The position numbers were made by a program, and so were the translations under genes. A DNA stretch of 64,000 nt, taken from positions 204,079,501 to 204,143,500 of the forward strand of contig CM059582.1 of the NCBI GenBank assembly GCA_030407085.1, in the 5' to 3' direction. Shown piece by piece: positions 25,273 to 35,203 of this stretch (positions are counted from its first letter, which is position 1; every line of letters starts with the position of its first letter). Origin of the DNA: Trichopria drosophilae. Its lineage: Eukaryota > Arthropoda > Insecta > Hymenoptera > Diapriidae. The notes under the pieces are model-generated. The model was given only the letters and a program-made list of their open reading frames with translations. It did not search any database and had not been told where the DNA came from.

Positions 25273-25481
25273 TTTTTCCCATCTCGAAATTGCTTTTAAA
25301 TATTTCTAATAGTTATATCAAATGTTGAATATTACTGTTTTTAACAGAAATTGTGTATTTGTTGGTCATTTTTGGGAAAAAAGACGGGGGGCCTTTGGCA
25401 CCCTAAATGTTGAGTTTCGTCGGTGAGCCGGCCCTGCCGAACCGTTCACTTGAACGTTCAGAACTTCAGGTACATTGTAGA

Positions 25482-26555
25482 CACGAGAAAAGTGCAAATA
25501 ACGACTATCAAAGAAAGTCGTACTCCTGGCAAAAGAAAGTACCTTTATGCAAACCATTCACGATATGCACTACATATAGACTAGTTGTAGACGTTTTAGG
25601 GTCTTATTATGCAACTTTAAATGACGCTGAAATTATGAAAATTATACTTAATGATCAAAACGGATGAATTAATATTTTGAAAAAAGAAAACGTTTTCGTA
25701 CTCGATCGCAGATTTCGTGATGTTTTGACAGAATTAGAAGATAGGGGATATAAAGTGTTAATGCCGGCATTAAAAGGAAACAGGTCTCAATTAACAGCAA
25801 AAGAATCAAATGAATCGCGAATGGTGACGAAAGTGCGTTGGGTCATAGAAGCTATTCATGGAATAACTGGTAAAAAATTTAAGCTTCTTCACCATCAACT
25901 TGACAACAAATTATTACCAAAGCTTTCCACATATTGCAAAATAGCTTGTTATCTTAATAATACTTTTGGTAAGCGCTTGAATGCAGATGTAGATTTAAGT
26001 TATTAAATCGCGAAACAAATGAATTCTAGATCCGTTGAAGAAAATACTCTCTCTTCTGAAGTAGAAATGGCCCGTTGGAGTAGAAGGAAAAAGCTTTTTA
26101 CGAATATAACGTCGTCAGATCTATTAGATTTCCCCGAATTAACAGAAAAGGAGTTAACTATATTTTTCACAGGTACATATCAAATGTCTCAGTCTGTGTC
26201 ATATTTAGCTGAATTAATGAATGAAGATAATACTATAAATATTGGTTATTTGCAAGAGATCCCCGACATTATCAAGTTCGAAGTACGGACACGACACATC
26301 AAAAGAAAAACATATAAATGCTATATTCAGTATGAACCGAATTCTATTGGAAGTGGAGCAATTCTTCGATATACCTGCGACTGTGCAAACGGACTAAGAA
26401 CGATTGGTTGCTGCTCTCATATTGCAGCAGTTTTATACTATTTATCTTATGCTAGATACTTAGCGAAAGTTATCAAGCCTGCTGAAATATTGTCTAAATT
26501 ATTCGATGCCCAGAACATTGAACCGGTCATCAATGAGGATAGCGACGAGGATTAA
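25482..26555 (+). pseudogene. Transposase, C-terminal part (DDE core and SWIM zinc finger)
   Basis: Continues the frame of 17776-18795 and is itself broken by TGA at 25665-25667 and TAA at 26004-26006. The DDE core shows VFVLDRRFRDVL (second acidic residue) and VTKVRWVIEAIHG (glutamate), followed by the conserved KFKLLHHQLDNKLLPK. The 178-codon tail contains a SWIM-type finger, YTCDCANG .. TIGCCSHIAAVLYYL (about 26370-26440), and an acidic end. SWIM fingers bind nucleic acid or protein. Here the finger is presumably part of the same polypeptide, because the frame is unchanged across the stop. Natural termination is at 26553-26555. Confidence 0.8.
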
Positions 26556-26686
26556 TAATGTATGTACATGAACTTATATATTACTTTGACCAAAATAAAG
26601 AAATTCCAAAAAGCATAACATTTAAAATATCTCAAAATAGTGCCAATATGGAAAAAAAAATCGCTTATTGGATGAAATTGCCAAAC

Positions 26687-27411
26687 GATAGTTTCTCTTC
26701 CTTAAATTCATCAGTTATCCCACGGTACTCCTCGTAAATTCTCTTTACTGATGTATTCTATAGTGTCTTAAGATTGCGTAACTATTTCAATCTCATTTCA
26801 ATGACATCTGACGGTTTTGTCTCAAGACCATTTCATGGCAAAATACGCAAAGTATTTTACGACTGCTGCAAGAATATATTATTAATGTTTTAGAGGTTTA
26901 AGTCTGCCTTAAAGCTGAATAGTAATGTTGATCGGATTTTTGAGCTGTTTCAAATTTCTATTAGTAAATCTTACAATTGCGTTATGACGATTTTATGGAT
27001 GTTTTAATGTTTTGAACTGTCATAATATTGCATAATTGTTTTAATCAGAACGATGAACTATCTTCGGGTTGTCTTATCATCTTACCTGTGTCTGCAGACT
27101 ATTCTTATGAATCTTATAGTGCTTTATGTCGATATTTTATGCCAATTTTTTGGCTTTTTAGGCGGTTTTTAATTTTTTTAGACATGACGCCAGTTTCAAA
27201 AAATTCTGGAAAAATTCAGAGTCAATATATTCTTCAAAATACATGTTCCTAAATTTTTGTGAGTTTGCCAATCATAAACTAACAAAATAGGGTCAATTAT
27301 AAATTTTCAGGAATTTTTTAAAAATCATGGTTAAGTTGGAACATCTCGAAAAAAATGTTTTTATGTACCTTTTGGTATGGTCTATACGCTCAAATTTTTT
27401 CAATAAAATTG
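26687..27411 (-). repeat. Right inverted arm of the DNA transposon
   Basis: Inverted counterpart of 15731-16444. Similarity to the left arm stops at CAATAAAATTGT, after which the two sides are unrelated. Confidence 0.8.
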
Positions 27412-27659
27412 TTTCAAAAAACAGATCACAAAAAAGAATACATAGCAAATCTATTTTATTTTCATGTTCACTTTTATTCTACATTTTCCATTGTGATCTA
27501 CATTTTACGGCAGTTCAAGAGTAACTCATTTGAAAATCACACGTTGCCAAAGATCGTGGTTCAATATGAACCGTTCAACTTCGAAGCTGTTCGATTTCGA
27601 ATCGAATCAAAAGAAAAAAGAATGGTGAATTTTTTAACAGTACGAGTCGGACCTCTGCA

Positions 27660-27905
27660 AAAAGTACACCCCTTTTTTTAAAAAAAATCCAGTATAAATT
27701 TTTTTGAATGTGGGCTATTTCGAGAGCCCTTAATGAGCCCTTATTTCCTGTGTGCTTACTTTTTAATTTCCAGCTGTCGTTGATTGAGTGTTCTGCTGGC
27801 TTAACGTTAAGCTGGCAAACACCCCGTTTTTTTTTAAATTTGCAGAGCACTAAATTTCGCATTTGGGCATTAATTTAGCCCTTAATGAGCCCTTAATTAT
27901 GGTAC
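27660..27905. repeat. Pair of diverged direct repeats with GAGCCCTTAATGAGCCC words
   Basis: A unit of the form CACCCC(G)TTTTTTT-AAA ... GGGC ... AGCCCTTAATGAGCCCTTA occurs at about 27669-27750 and again at 27822-27895, roughly 153 bp apart. A minus-strand open frame spanning both is explained by the repeat. No family recognised. Confidence 0.5.
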
Positions 27906-28603
27906 ATAATAGAACTTGATCTGAGAATGTTGTTCTGCCAGCTTAACGCACCTAATTTACAGGGCATCGATGATCGAGTTTAGTTTCTACAACTACAGTA
28001 CCTTTCCTTTTCCCGTTTTGCTTGATGTGTGGGAGGAACTGAACCAACAATGGTAAAACGTCAGTTTTTCAGTTTTTGCCACCGATTCAAGGCATTTTAT
28101 CTTATTTTCTGGATTACTACAGAGATTTCCACGTCTCGACATTTTGACAGAATATGGAACGAATTACTATATGAATTTCTAAATATATGCTACTAATACG
28201 TACGTTGCAATTCTGCAATATAATTGAAATAAATATGTTACATATACGATACATATCCACCACGTATTTTGTTTATGTGTGAATGTTACGGATCTGCAAT
28301 GAAGTAAATAACATGTTATGAACGCGGCTATTGGAACGAGCAAGAAATGTAGTGAGAACGTATCTGTAATGTATCAAATACATACAATGATATCCGAGGT
28401 TATCAATACGTGACAGTTACATATTTGGAAGGTATCAAGTATGTATTATGAATAAGTGTGCTGTATGCGACCGAGTGTGAAATTTACATGTTTGCTTGTC
28501 TAACCCAGCATAAAAACTCCCGATTTCAGTATCTTAGATATTATATTTTAAAATAACTGCAAAATTGTTAATGTTTTAATAGTACCGGTTCCCGTACTTT
28601 AGA
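27906..28603. other. Unassigned sequence
   Basis: No open frame of interest and no obvious repeat. Ordinary AT-rich sequence. Confidence 0.45.
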
Positions 28604-28860
28604 AAAAATCACCACTAATTCAAATTAACCAATTTGACAGAATTTTGGTTGTTCTAACTTAGTAAAACTAAGTATTTGGTTGGCGAATGAACTACTGGTT
28701 GACACAAATAACTACCGATAGTTCCAACCAATTCCCTGCCTCGGCGCATTAAGCCAGCGCGGTTAACCACTTTTTTGATTGGAGCACCCTTTGGTTGGTT
28801 GGGGAACCAATAGTTGACTGGAGCAACCACGTAGCATTTAGTGAATTGTAGGTGATTTTT
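28604..28860. mobile_element. Short inverted-repeat element, 257 bp
   Basis: The ends match as inverted repeats over about 20 bp with mismatches: AAAAATCACCACTAATTCA on the left and its complement (TGAATTGTAGGTGATTTTT) on the right. The interior has several GGTTGGTT / AACCAA words that can pair. No coding capacity. The target duplication is unclear. Confidence 0.5.
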
Positions 28861-29190
28861 ACTAATTTTTCCACCATATTCGTTTGGCCATTTTGATTCT
28901 TAAAGACGAATCCGTATTGCTAATATAACGTTTTGTTACACCCACGATTTTTTAAGGTTTCTATGTGACAAATCTTTTAAATCAGAAATTTGCCGCCAAA
29001 AGTAAACACAGCGTCCTCAATGCGTGGTGTTTTGGATTTGTCCCGAAAAGACATTTCAAATCAGCCCACATTCGACATGCGATGTTAGTTGAGATTTTCT
29101 ACCCCCTCATGCCCCACCTGCATGCTTAGAGGAAGGAAGTCGCAACCCCCTGTCCGCCCCTCCATCAAAGAAAGAATCTTTTGGTCCCAT

Positions 29191-29359
29191 GTTAAAGAAG
29201 TTACTAGGATCAGGCGACTAATTACGTCATATTAATTACTATGTGGGCGTTGTTAAAATTTTCGTATTCCGTGAAACACATAACCAAACAAAATGAAAAA
29301 ATTAGAGCTAGGCCCCATTATGGCGTATTTAGTCGCCTGATCCTAGTAACTTCTTTTAC
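29191..29359. mobile_element. Short hairpin element, 169 bp
   Basis: Near-perfect inverted repeats of about 32 bp: GTTAAAGAAGTTACTAGGAT.. from 29191 and ..ATCCTAGTAACTTCTTTTAC to 29359, with AT on each side. The loop is about 100 bp. Typical of a MITE. Confidence 0.7.
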
Positions 29360-29431
29360 ATTCGATGCCTATGTTCCGTAGTCCGAGATCAACCCGTTAA
29401 ACATATAACACTATATAAGTGCTATACTACG

Positions 29432-29640
29432 TATTGCGGACAGAATCGACCAACATCGCGTTTGCGGTACCCGGCGTAGGTTTTTGCCCACTACGGTGGT
29501 TTTCCGCACGCCAACGTTCACGAATGGGGGGTAGTTTTTTTTAATCGAAGGGCGCCTATAGGTATTTATGTACGGGCCCTTCGAATAGCAGTAGAACCTG
29601 CGAGAGACAGAGAGAGAGACGAGAGAAAGAGAGAGATTGA
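29432..29640 (+). repeat. BEL 5' LTR, left part
   Basis: Matches 58291-58480, sharing GGTTTTTGCCCACTA, GGGCGCCTATAGGTATTTATG and a purine-rich GAGA tract. The expected TG start reads TA here (TATTGCGGACAGAATCG against TGTTGTGGACAAAATCG). It is broken at the GAGA tract by a LINE. Confidence 0.75.
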
Positions 29641-29974
29641 TTGATTGATTGTCTTTATTATGGCTTGAGGTATTACCTCTTAGGCCAACCAATATAGAGC
29701 ATACATACAGATAACTAATACTAAAACTAAGCTTAATATAACAAGACATACTAACAGATGCATATAAAAGCGCAATACTAATTCTATACTAATACTGGTT
29801 CTATAACAAAGTAGATATAAAATAGATATATAATAATAATAGTCCAGCGATTACAACGTAGGGTAGGGTACACGCATACCAGAAGTAAAAGTGGACTAAA
29901 ATACTAATGTTAAATACTAAAATACTAATACTAATACTAATAATGCTAATACTAAAATATAAAATACAAAATAA

Positions 29975-32923
29975 TTACACTGAAGTCCGACTTAATAGGA
30001 ATTTTTTTAGTTTTACTTTAAACGAATACACATTTTCACTTGCGCGAATTTCGACTGGAAGTTCATTCCATAACCGGGTAGATGTGACAATAAAAGAGTT
30101 GGAATAGGATTCTAGCCGATGTGTCGGTACTCGAAGTTCTTGCATAGAGCCTGGTCGAAGAGCCCTGGATGTAGATTCTTCACGCCACTGATAACGTTCA
30201 TAAAGATAGTGGGGTACGTGGGTCTTAATAATCTTATAGGTGACGATTCTAATATAGTATAACCTACGCGATTTAGTGTTGAGCCAGCCAAGCTTATTAC
30301 GATAAGAGGTAATGTGCTCATCGCGCCGTAGATCGAAGATGAAACGAATGCCCGCATTAAACATTCGTTCCACCCTTATTTTTTGAGTTACATTGATGTC
30401 GTTGTAAACTGCGCAGCAGTAATCGAAGTAGGGTAAAATCAACGAGGAAACAAGGGTTTGCCTAACATCAGTTGGTAGTTGAGCACGGTTATTACGTAGT
30501 TGACGTAGAGTGGAGAAGACTTTATTGGACATTTGTATAAGATGGTACTTCCACGAGAGCGTTCCATCAAACACGAGACCTAAGTTCCTCACCGATTTAA
30601 CCCACGGTATGACCGAATTATTAATAACAATCGGTGTGATCGAATCAGTATTAAAGGTGTTCAGATAAAAAGCACTGCCGACCAGTAATGCCTTAGTTTT
30701 TTCAAAGTTAAGGACGAGGTCATTGCTATTCGCCCATTGACAGAAGCGAGTGATATCGGATGTTACCTTTGCAATGGCGATGTCAAGTTCTGAAACACGA
30801 CATTTAAGAAAAATTTGAGTGTCGTCAGCGAAAATCATATGATCACTATGATGGAGAACCCCAGGTAGATCGTTAATAAATACTGAAAACAACAAAGGTC
30901 CTAACACAGAACCTTGGGGCACTCCAGCACCCACTGGAAGCCACGACGATCTAGTGCCATCCACCCCTGTGACAGCCTGAGATCGACACGAGAGGTAAGA
31001 CGCAAACCACCGAATAGCGGTATCCGATAAATTAGCCATTTTTAGTTTCTGCAGCAAAAGCCTGTGACTAATAGTATCGAACGCACGGCTAAAGTCAAAG
31101 AGGATAACAATAGTTATCATGCGATTGTCTATTGCTTGCCTGCAATATTCAGATACATATAATAGTGCTGTTTGCGTACTGTAGTCTTTACGGAAACCTG
31201 ATTGGTGAGAATCAAACCAATTACTGTTATTCAGGAACCCAAGTAGCTGATTGAAAACAATACGTTCTAGTATTTTAGAGAGTGCAGGAACAATAGCGAT
31301 AAGTCGGTAATGAGCAGGAGAAGCAGGGTTAGTAATTTTGCTAATGGGTATCATCAATGATTTTTTCCAGTCAGCAGGAAAGATGGATAAATTAAGCGAT
31401 TCATTAAAGAGATGAACTATGTGAGGGGCAATGACAGGGAATGATTTGATGTAAAAACTAATAGGTATCGAATCAGAGCCACATGCCTCCGACTTTGCTT
31501 CCGCCAAACGAGCAGCTACGTCCTCGATGGTGACATTAGCGAAGAAAAATCTACTATCGTTAAAATTTCCGTGATAAAAGTCTTCATCGAAATTTAGGTC
31601 GAAAAGATCAGTGTAAGGAGAAACAGAAGCTGTGTGAAAGGAATTGAGTTCATCCAAAGTGCAACACAACGGTTTAACAGCTTTATTGGAAGCCACCAGA
31701 TCAAGGTTGCGCAACTCCCTCCACATGGTCTTAGCATCCCGAATATTAGTAAGTTTGTTTCGATAGTAGTTTGCCCTCGCTAATACCCATGCCTGCTTAT
31801 TAGCCTTATTAGCAGAAATGAGTCTAATTCTTAAGGATGGGTCCCTGGTCCTGCGATAAGCACATAAAAGGCTATATCTCTCGTATTTAAGTCTAAGTAG
31901 CTGAGGTGAAATCCAAGGGGAAGGCTTGTGAGTCGGTGTAAAGGTGTGCCTAGGGGCGTGCTTATCAAAAGTTTGCAATAGACGATGACAAAGCGTATTG
32001 GTGAGTAAGTTCACGTTATTCAGTGGAGAAACAGAATTAAAAATATTCCAATCATAGCTACTCAGGTCCCTATGCAAACTCGATACATCGAACGAGCGAT
32101 AGTCTCTACATGTGATTTGTATCGGCTTTGCTTTCGGTGTTCCAATCTTACATTCGATATCTATCAGATCATGGCCACAGATAAAAGGTAGATTGGCTTG
32201 GCTATGTCCTAGGACATTTGTAAGGCTATCGACAAGGCATTGGTCAATCCATGTATCAGTTCGGTTCGTATGATTAGTAGGCTGATACGGCACGATTTGA
32301 AGAGCATTGGCTACGGCAAACTGCTGCAAATATGTAGATTCAAAATTAGCCCGATTTAAGTCAACATTGAAATCACCCATAATAATGATTCGATCATAAT
32401 TACAGCTATATTTTTGCAGTACAGATTCAAATAGTTCGAGAAGAGCTTTCTTCGGTGGTCGATAGATAACCGCAAGTAGCACTCTGAGGTTCGCAGTGGC
32501 GGTTTGACCGACTTCAACAAGCATAAACTCGAGGGGGTTAACGGAAGAGCATTCAGATTTTTCAAAGATTTTATAATTTAGAGCGGTATGAATATACATA
32601 GCGACACCTCCACCGAGCTTATACTTGCGGTCATTGCGAATCAAGTGATAGTTAGGCAAAGAAAAATAGGAGTCAACAGTTTTAGTATTAAACCAGGTTT
32701 CAGAAAGAATAATAATATGATAAAAATTTTCGGTGAAATAAGATTTAAAAAAAGAAAATTTATTAGCAGAGCCGAGAGATTGAACATTAATATGACATAC
32801 TTTTAGATTAATATAGTTAGCGTTTACTGGAATTATTGAATTAATTAAAGCCTGGTTGCTTCCAGAAGTCGATGCAGCCGTCTCACTATTTTCTCGAACA
32901 CTAAGAGTGCCACATGCCAAACG
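29975..32923 (-). CDS. LINE ORF2: apurinic-like endonuclease and reverse transcriptase
   Basis: An uninterrupted 981-residue frame directly after the ORF1 TGA (32924-32926), first in-frame codon of start type TTG at 32920. The endonuclease motifs are in order: HINVQSL, LSETWF, IMGDFNVDL, IDQCLVDS and CGHDLIDIE, including the acidic and histidine residues needed for nicking. The RT has domain 1 (ERIVFNQLLGFL), QSGFRKDYSTQTALL, LFDFSRAFDTISH, GVPQGSVLGPLLFSVFINDL and the catalytic MIFADDTQIF, then a C-terminal region without an obvious RNase H domain. The product would nick chromosomal DNA and prime reverse transcription there. All expected catalytic residues are present. The clade (CR1, Daphne or Kiri-like) is an inference. 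Confidence 0.9.
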   Translation of the reverse strand, partial: RLACGTLSVRENSETAASTSGSNQALINSIIPVNANYINLKVCHINVQSLGSANKFSFFKSYFTENFYHIIILSETWFNTKTVDSYFSLPNYHLIRNDRKYKLGGGVAMYIHTALNYKIFEKSECSSVNPLEFMLVEVGQTATANLRVLLAVIYRPPKKALLELFESVLQKYSCNYDRIIIMGDFNVDLNRANFESTYLQQFAVANALQIVPYQPTNHTNRTDTWIDQCLVDSLTNVLGHSQANLPFICGHDLIDIECKIGTPKAKPIQITCRDYRSFDVSSLHRDLSSYDWNIFNSVSPLNNVNLLTNTLCHRLLQTFDKHAPRHTFTPTHKPSPWISPQLLRLKYERYSLLCAYRRTRDPSLRIRLISANKANKQAWVLARANYYRNKLTNIRDAKTMWRELRNLDLVASNKAVKPLCCTLDELNSFHTASVSPYTDLFDLNFDEDFYHGNFNDSRFFFANVTIEDVAARLAEAKSEACGSDSIPISFYIKSFPVIAPHIVHLFNESLNLSIFPADWKKSLMIPISKITNPASPAHYRLIAIVPALSKILERIVFNQLLGFLNNSNWFDSHQSGFRKDYSTQTALLYVSEYCRQAIDNRMITIVILFDFSRAFDTISHRLLLQKLKMANLSDTAIRWFASYLSCRSQAVTGVDGTRSSWLPVGAGVPQGSVLGPLLFSVFINDLPGVLHHSDHMIFADDTQIFLKCRVSELDIAIAKVTSDITRFCQWANSNDLVLNFEKTKALLVGSAFYLNTFNTDSITPIVINNSVIPWVKSVRNLGLVFDGTLSWKYHLIQMSNKVFSTLRQLRNNRAQLPTDVRQTLVSSLILPYFDYCCAVYNDINVTQKIRVERMFNAGIRFIFDLRRDEHITSYRNKLGWLNTKSRRLYYIRIVTYKIIKTHVPHYLYERYQWREESTSRALRPGSMQELRVPTHRLESYSNSFIVTSTRLWNELPVEIRASENVYSFKVKLKKFLLSRTSV

Positions 32924-33889
32924 TCAATCGCTAATTCTTCGAAGATCTTCCTCGCAAGTAATATCGAGCGCGCTAGCGCCGCTAGTTGGTCGAAAGCGTA
33001 CAATGCCGTGATAGGTGTAAACATACTTATGCGGATGGTCCTTCACTAACGCACGTGCTTTCCTGAGTAAGTTAAGCGTCGCAGATGGTAAGTGCTATTT
33101 GATAAAAACGCGGTTTTTCGCATAAGAGTTATCAATGTCGGTGGTAAATAGCATCTTCTTAGCTCTCATGCCTTTGATGAAGGCAAATCGTAGGTCGGGA
33201 TTGGAGAGTTTTACCAATATTGCTGGGTGCCTATGGGATGTTGACGTAGATGCAAGCATGGAAGCAGATGAGTCGGTGCCATTTGTGCGTTGTAGCCGAT
33301 AAGCAGAAAGAATGTCTTCTATATGAAGCGTCACATTCAATACATCGGCAATTTTTAGTGAAATTTGTCGCAAATCTTCCATGCCTTTCGGAGGAATCCC
33401 TGAGATTATTAAATCGCAGTTCCGAATGTCATAGCCCATTGTCGCTCGATCTGCCTTTAAGGACTGTACATCAGTTTGGAGCGATTTTACACTAACTTCT
33501 ATGTGTTCTACTCGCTCCTCCAGCTTCAATATTCGATCCATCTTTCCATTAATTTCTTCAAAGCGCGCATTCTGTTGCGCGTTAAATTGTTCTTGTCTAT
33601 CAAGATATAGTTGTAGCGCAGGAGGTATCGCACACGTATCGGACGTATCCGATTCTACAGAAGTAGCGCTATTGGAACGGAGAAGACGAGGCGGAGCGAG
33701 CAGAGTTGAATTCAGCTTCCTTTTTTTGCTCTTAGCGGCAGGTATATTAAGGCAACAAACAAATGCACCCGATGCAGTCGTGGCCGCATTTTCAGGTTTG
33801 CAATCTTCATGAAATGCAAGTGCGCAAACAACACATTTTATTTTGTCGTCGCCAACGAGTTCGGCATTGCATTTATTGCAATTCTCCAT
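32924..33889 (-). pseudogene. LINE ORF1 with a PHD-like finger and coiled coil, one premature TAG
   Basis: Starts with ATG at 33889. Residues 4-50 form a PHD-like cysteine/histidine array (CNKCNAEL, CVVCALAFHEDC). A basic Ser-rich linker follows, then a coiled coil (about residues 105-150; LEERVEHIEVSVKSLQTD) and an RRM-like region (NCDLIISGIPPKG, AYRLQ, AILVKLSN). The frame meets TAG at 33095-33097 but the coding sense continues (LLRKARALVKDHPHKYVYTYHG) to TGA at 32924-32926, which I take as the natural end. ORF1 proteins of this type bind the element RNA. The TAG should remove the C-terminal 56 residues, so this copy is probably defective unless the stop is suppressed. Confidence 0.8.
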
Positions 33890-34602
33890 TTGAGAAGCGT
33901 GCAGGAGATAATAAGAGCCCGAAATATAGCCGTACGTACGTTAGAGAGAGAAGGCTATACGCGTGTGGTAAACCCGCTTGGAAGGGGCGCGTGAACCGTA
34001 CGCGTCTCGTGCACCGCGCAGCACGTGAAGAGAGGGGCCGCCGATAAGCCGTCAGCTGAATGTATAGTTCAGAAATAAGGCAGATGATCACAATACGAGT
34101 GGTTGAACTAATCAATCACGACAATGCATGCGTGATTACAAGGCAAATGTCAGGCAGAAAACCATTTGGATAATGAATATTAATTTAACAATTATAGGTA
34201 TTCACAGGTCTCGCATCTTCACATTTCACCAACCTGCCAGTGGAAAGAAAGCGAAGTCAAAGGTGACAAGCACACGGTGATCGGTGTCATGCGACAAAGT
34301 GTCGAAGTCACTGACAGCTAGTGGACAGCGCCATTTTGCGTAGTGTGACGTAGGCGATGACGTTTCGGGCGTGCGCAGATGTCTCGGTGGAAAAGCAGCA
34401 ACGGTTAATTCCGAAATTACTTTTTTAACTTTTCTCGCCTGAAGTAGACTCGGAGATAAATATCCCAATTAGTGATCGTGATCCGAGTCTGCTCAGGAAC
34501 GTCTGTACAAAATTTTAACGCCCACAAAACGGGGTTTAGAGTGCAATTTAGAGAAATTTAGCGGAGCTCAACAAAACGCGACTGCGTGTACTCACCGCTA
34601 GA

Positions 34603-35186
34603 GAGAGAGAGAAGGGAAAGGACGAAAAAACTAGACAGTTGACAATTGACTCCAAAGACTACTGTGGCCCTCAATACGCTTGCTCCTGGATGGAAGTAGC
34701 CTGGAGGTTCGTAGAATAGATAATTAGTAATCTGATTGGTCTGTTCTCGCCTCCTGGTGAATAAGAAGTTTGGGAGTTAAGAGCGTGGGGTGTAGCTCGC
34801 CCGATGTCTTGCCTTTGGATGGAAGTAACTTGTTGGTTCGTAGCATAGAGGACCGGTGATCCGCAATCCGTCGGTGCTCGCCTTCAAGTGAATAAGAAGT
34901 TCAAAGTCTCAGAGGGCGGGGAACTTTCGAATAAAATCGGCAATTGGCCGTTTCGAAAGTATGGACGTTTATGTACGAACTGCTTTATTCGAATTTGAAT
35001 TCGAATTGTTTAAAAATAAAAAGAAACATCATCGTTTAGCGACGAGTTGTTATGAAATAGCAGAGGGACGACAATTTGACAGAAAGAAGAGATACTGAAA
35101 TACGCTCGAACGCGCTGGTTCTGCCGCGAACGAAAATAAATTCGCGCCAATTAGAATATTTCACCCGGAGTTTTTAATTATTTTTA
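34603..35186 (+). repeat. BEL 5' LTR, right part
   Basis: Its last 180 bp match 61995-62165 (ATGTACGAAC, TTGAATTCGAATTGTTT, CGACGAGTTGTTATGAAATA), which identifies it as LTR. The stretch 34603-34968 has no counterpart in the 3' LTR. It contains two diverged copies, 131 bp apart (34680 and 34811), of a unit with TGGATGGAAGTA and GTGAATAAGAAGTT. It could be LTR deleted from the other copy or, less likely, LINE 5' UTR. The exact right end before the PBS is uncertain. Confidence 0.6.
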
Positions 35187-35203
35187 TGGTGCCGAAACCG
35201 GGG
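35187..35203 (+). promoter_or_regulatory. Candidate tRNA primer-binding site
   Basis: TGGTGCCGAAACCGGGG starts with the TGG expected for a primer-binding site complementary to a tRNA 3' end and lies directly after the LTR. Which tRNA it would pair with is not determined. Confidence 0.6.

Larger units (their letters stand above)
18796..25477. mobile_element. 6.7 kb satellite-carrying transposon inserted in the transposase gene
   Basis: Terminal inverted repeats read CAATGTACC(G/T)GAAGTTCT on the left (from 18796) and inverted on the right (to 25477), and continue as near-identical arms for about 200 bp (left 18796-19000, right 25273-25477) before entering satellite monomers. The flanks are a 4-bp duplication, TAGA (18792-18795 and 25478-25481). 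It encodes no transposase, so it is non-autonomous. Four-base duplications fit several superfamilies (for example Chapaev/CMC-like); I do not assign one. The interior is 30 direct monomers, a spacer and 3 inverted monomers. Confidence 0.85.
15731..27411 (+). mobile_element. DNA transposon with long inverted arms and a ZnF-DDE-SWIM transposase
   Basis: Two inverted arms of about 715 bp bracket a single transposase gene that reads rightward. Without the 6.7 kb inserted element the transposon would be about 5.0 kb. The transposase layout (Cys-rich N-terminus, DDE_Tnp_4/IS5-like core, C-terminal SWIM zinc finger) resembles eukaryotic ISL2EU- or Harbinger-related elements. That assignment is from motif memory and not verified. 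No target duplication is visible at the arm ends, so the true termini may lie further out or have been lost. Confidence 0.7.
29641..34602 (-). mobile_element. Nearly intact CR1/Jockey-type LINE in the 5' LTR
   Basis: A full-length non-LTR retrotransposon reading leftward. It has a 5' UTR (about 33890-34602), ORF1 (32924-33889), ORF2 (29975-32923), a short 3' UTR with AATAAA and a (CAAT)n tail at 29641-29655. It is flanked by GA-rich sequence on both sides (GAGAAAGAGAGAG left, GCTAGAGAGAGAGAGAAG right), which is consistent with a target duplication inside a purine tract. ORF2 has no stop, so insertion is probably recent. Confidence 0.75.

Noticed and set aside
15883..27252. A shared 74-77 codon protein encoded in both transposon arms
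   Set aside because: The frames are the two strands of an inverted repeat. Neither has a domain or promoter, and the match follows from DNA similarity.
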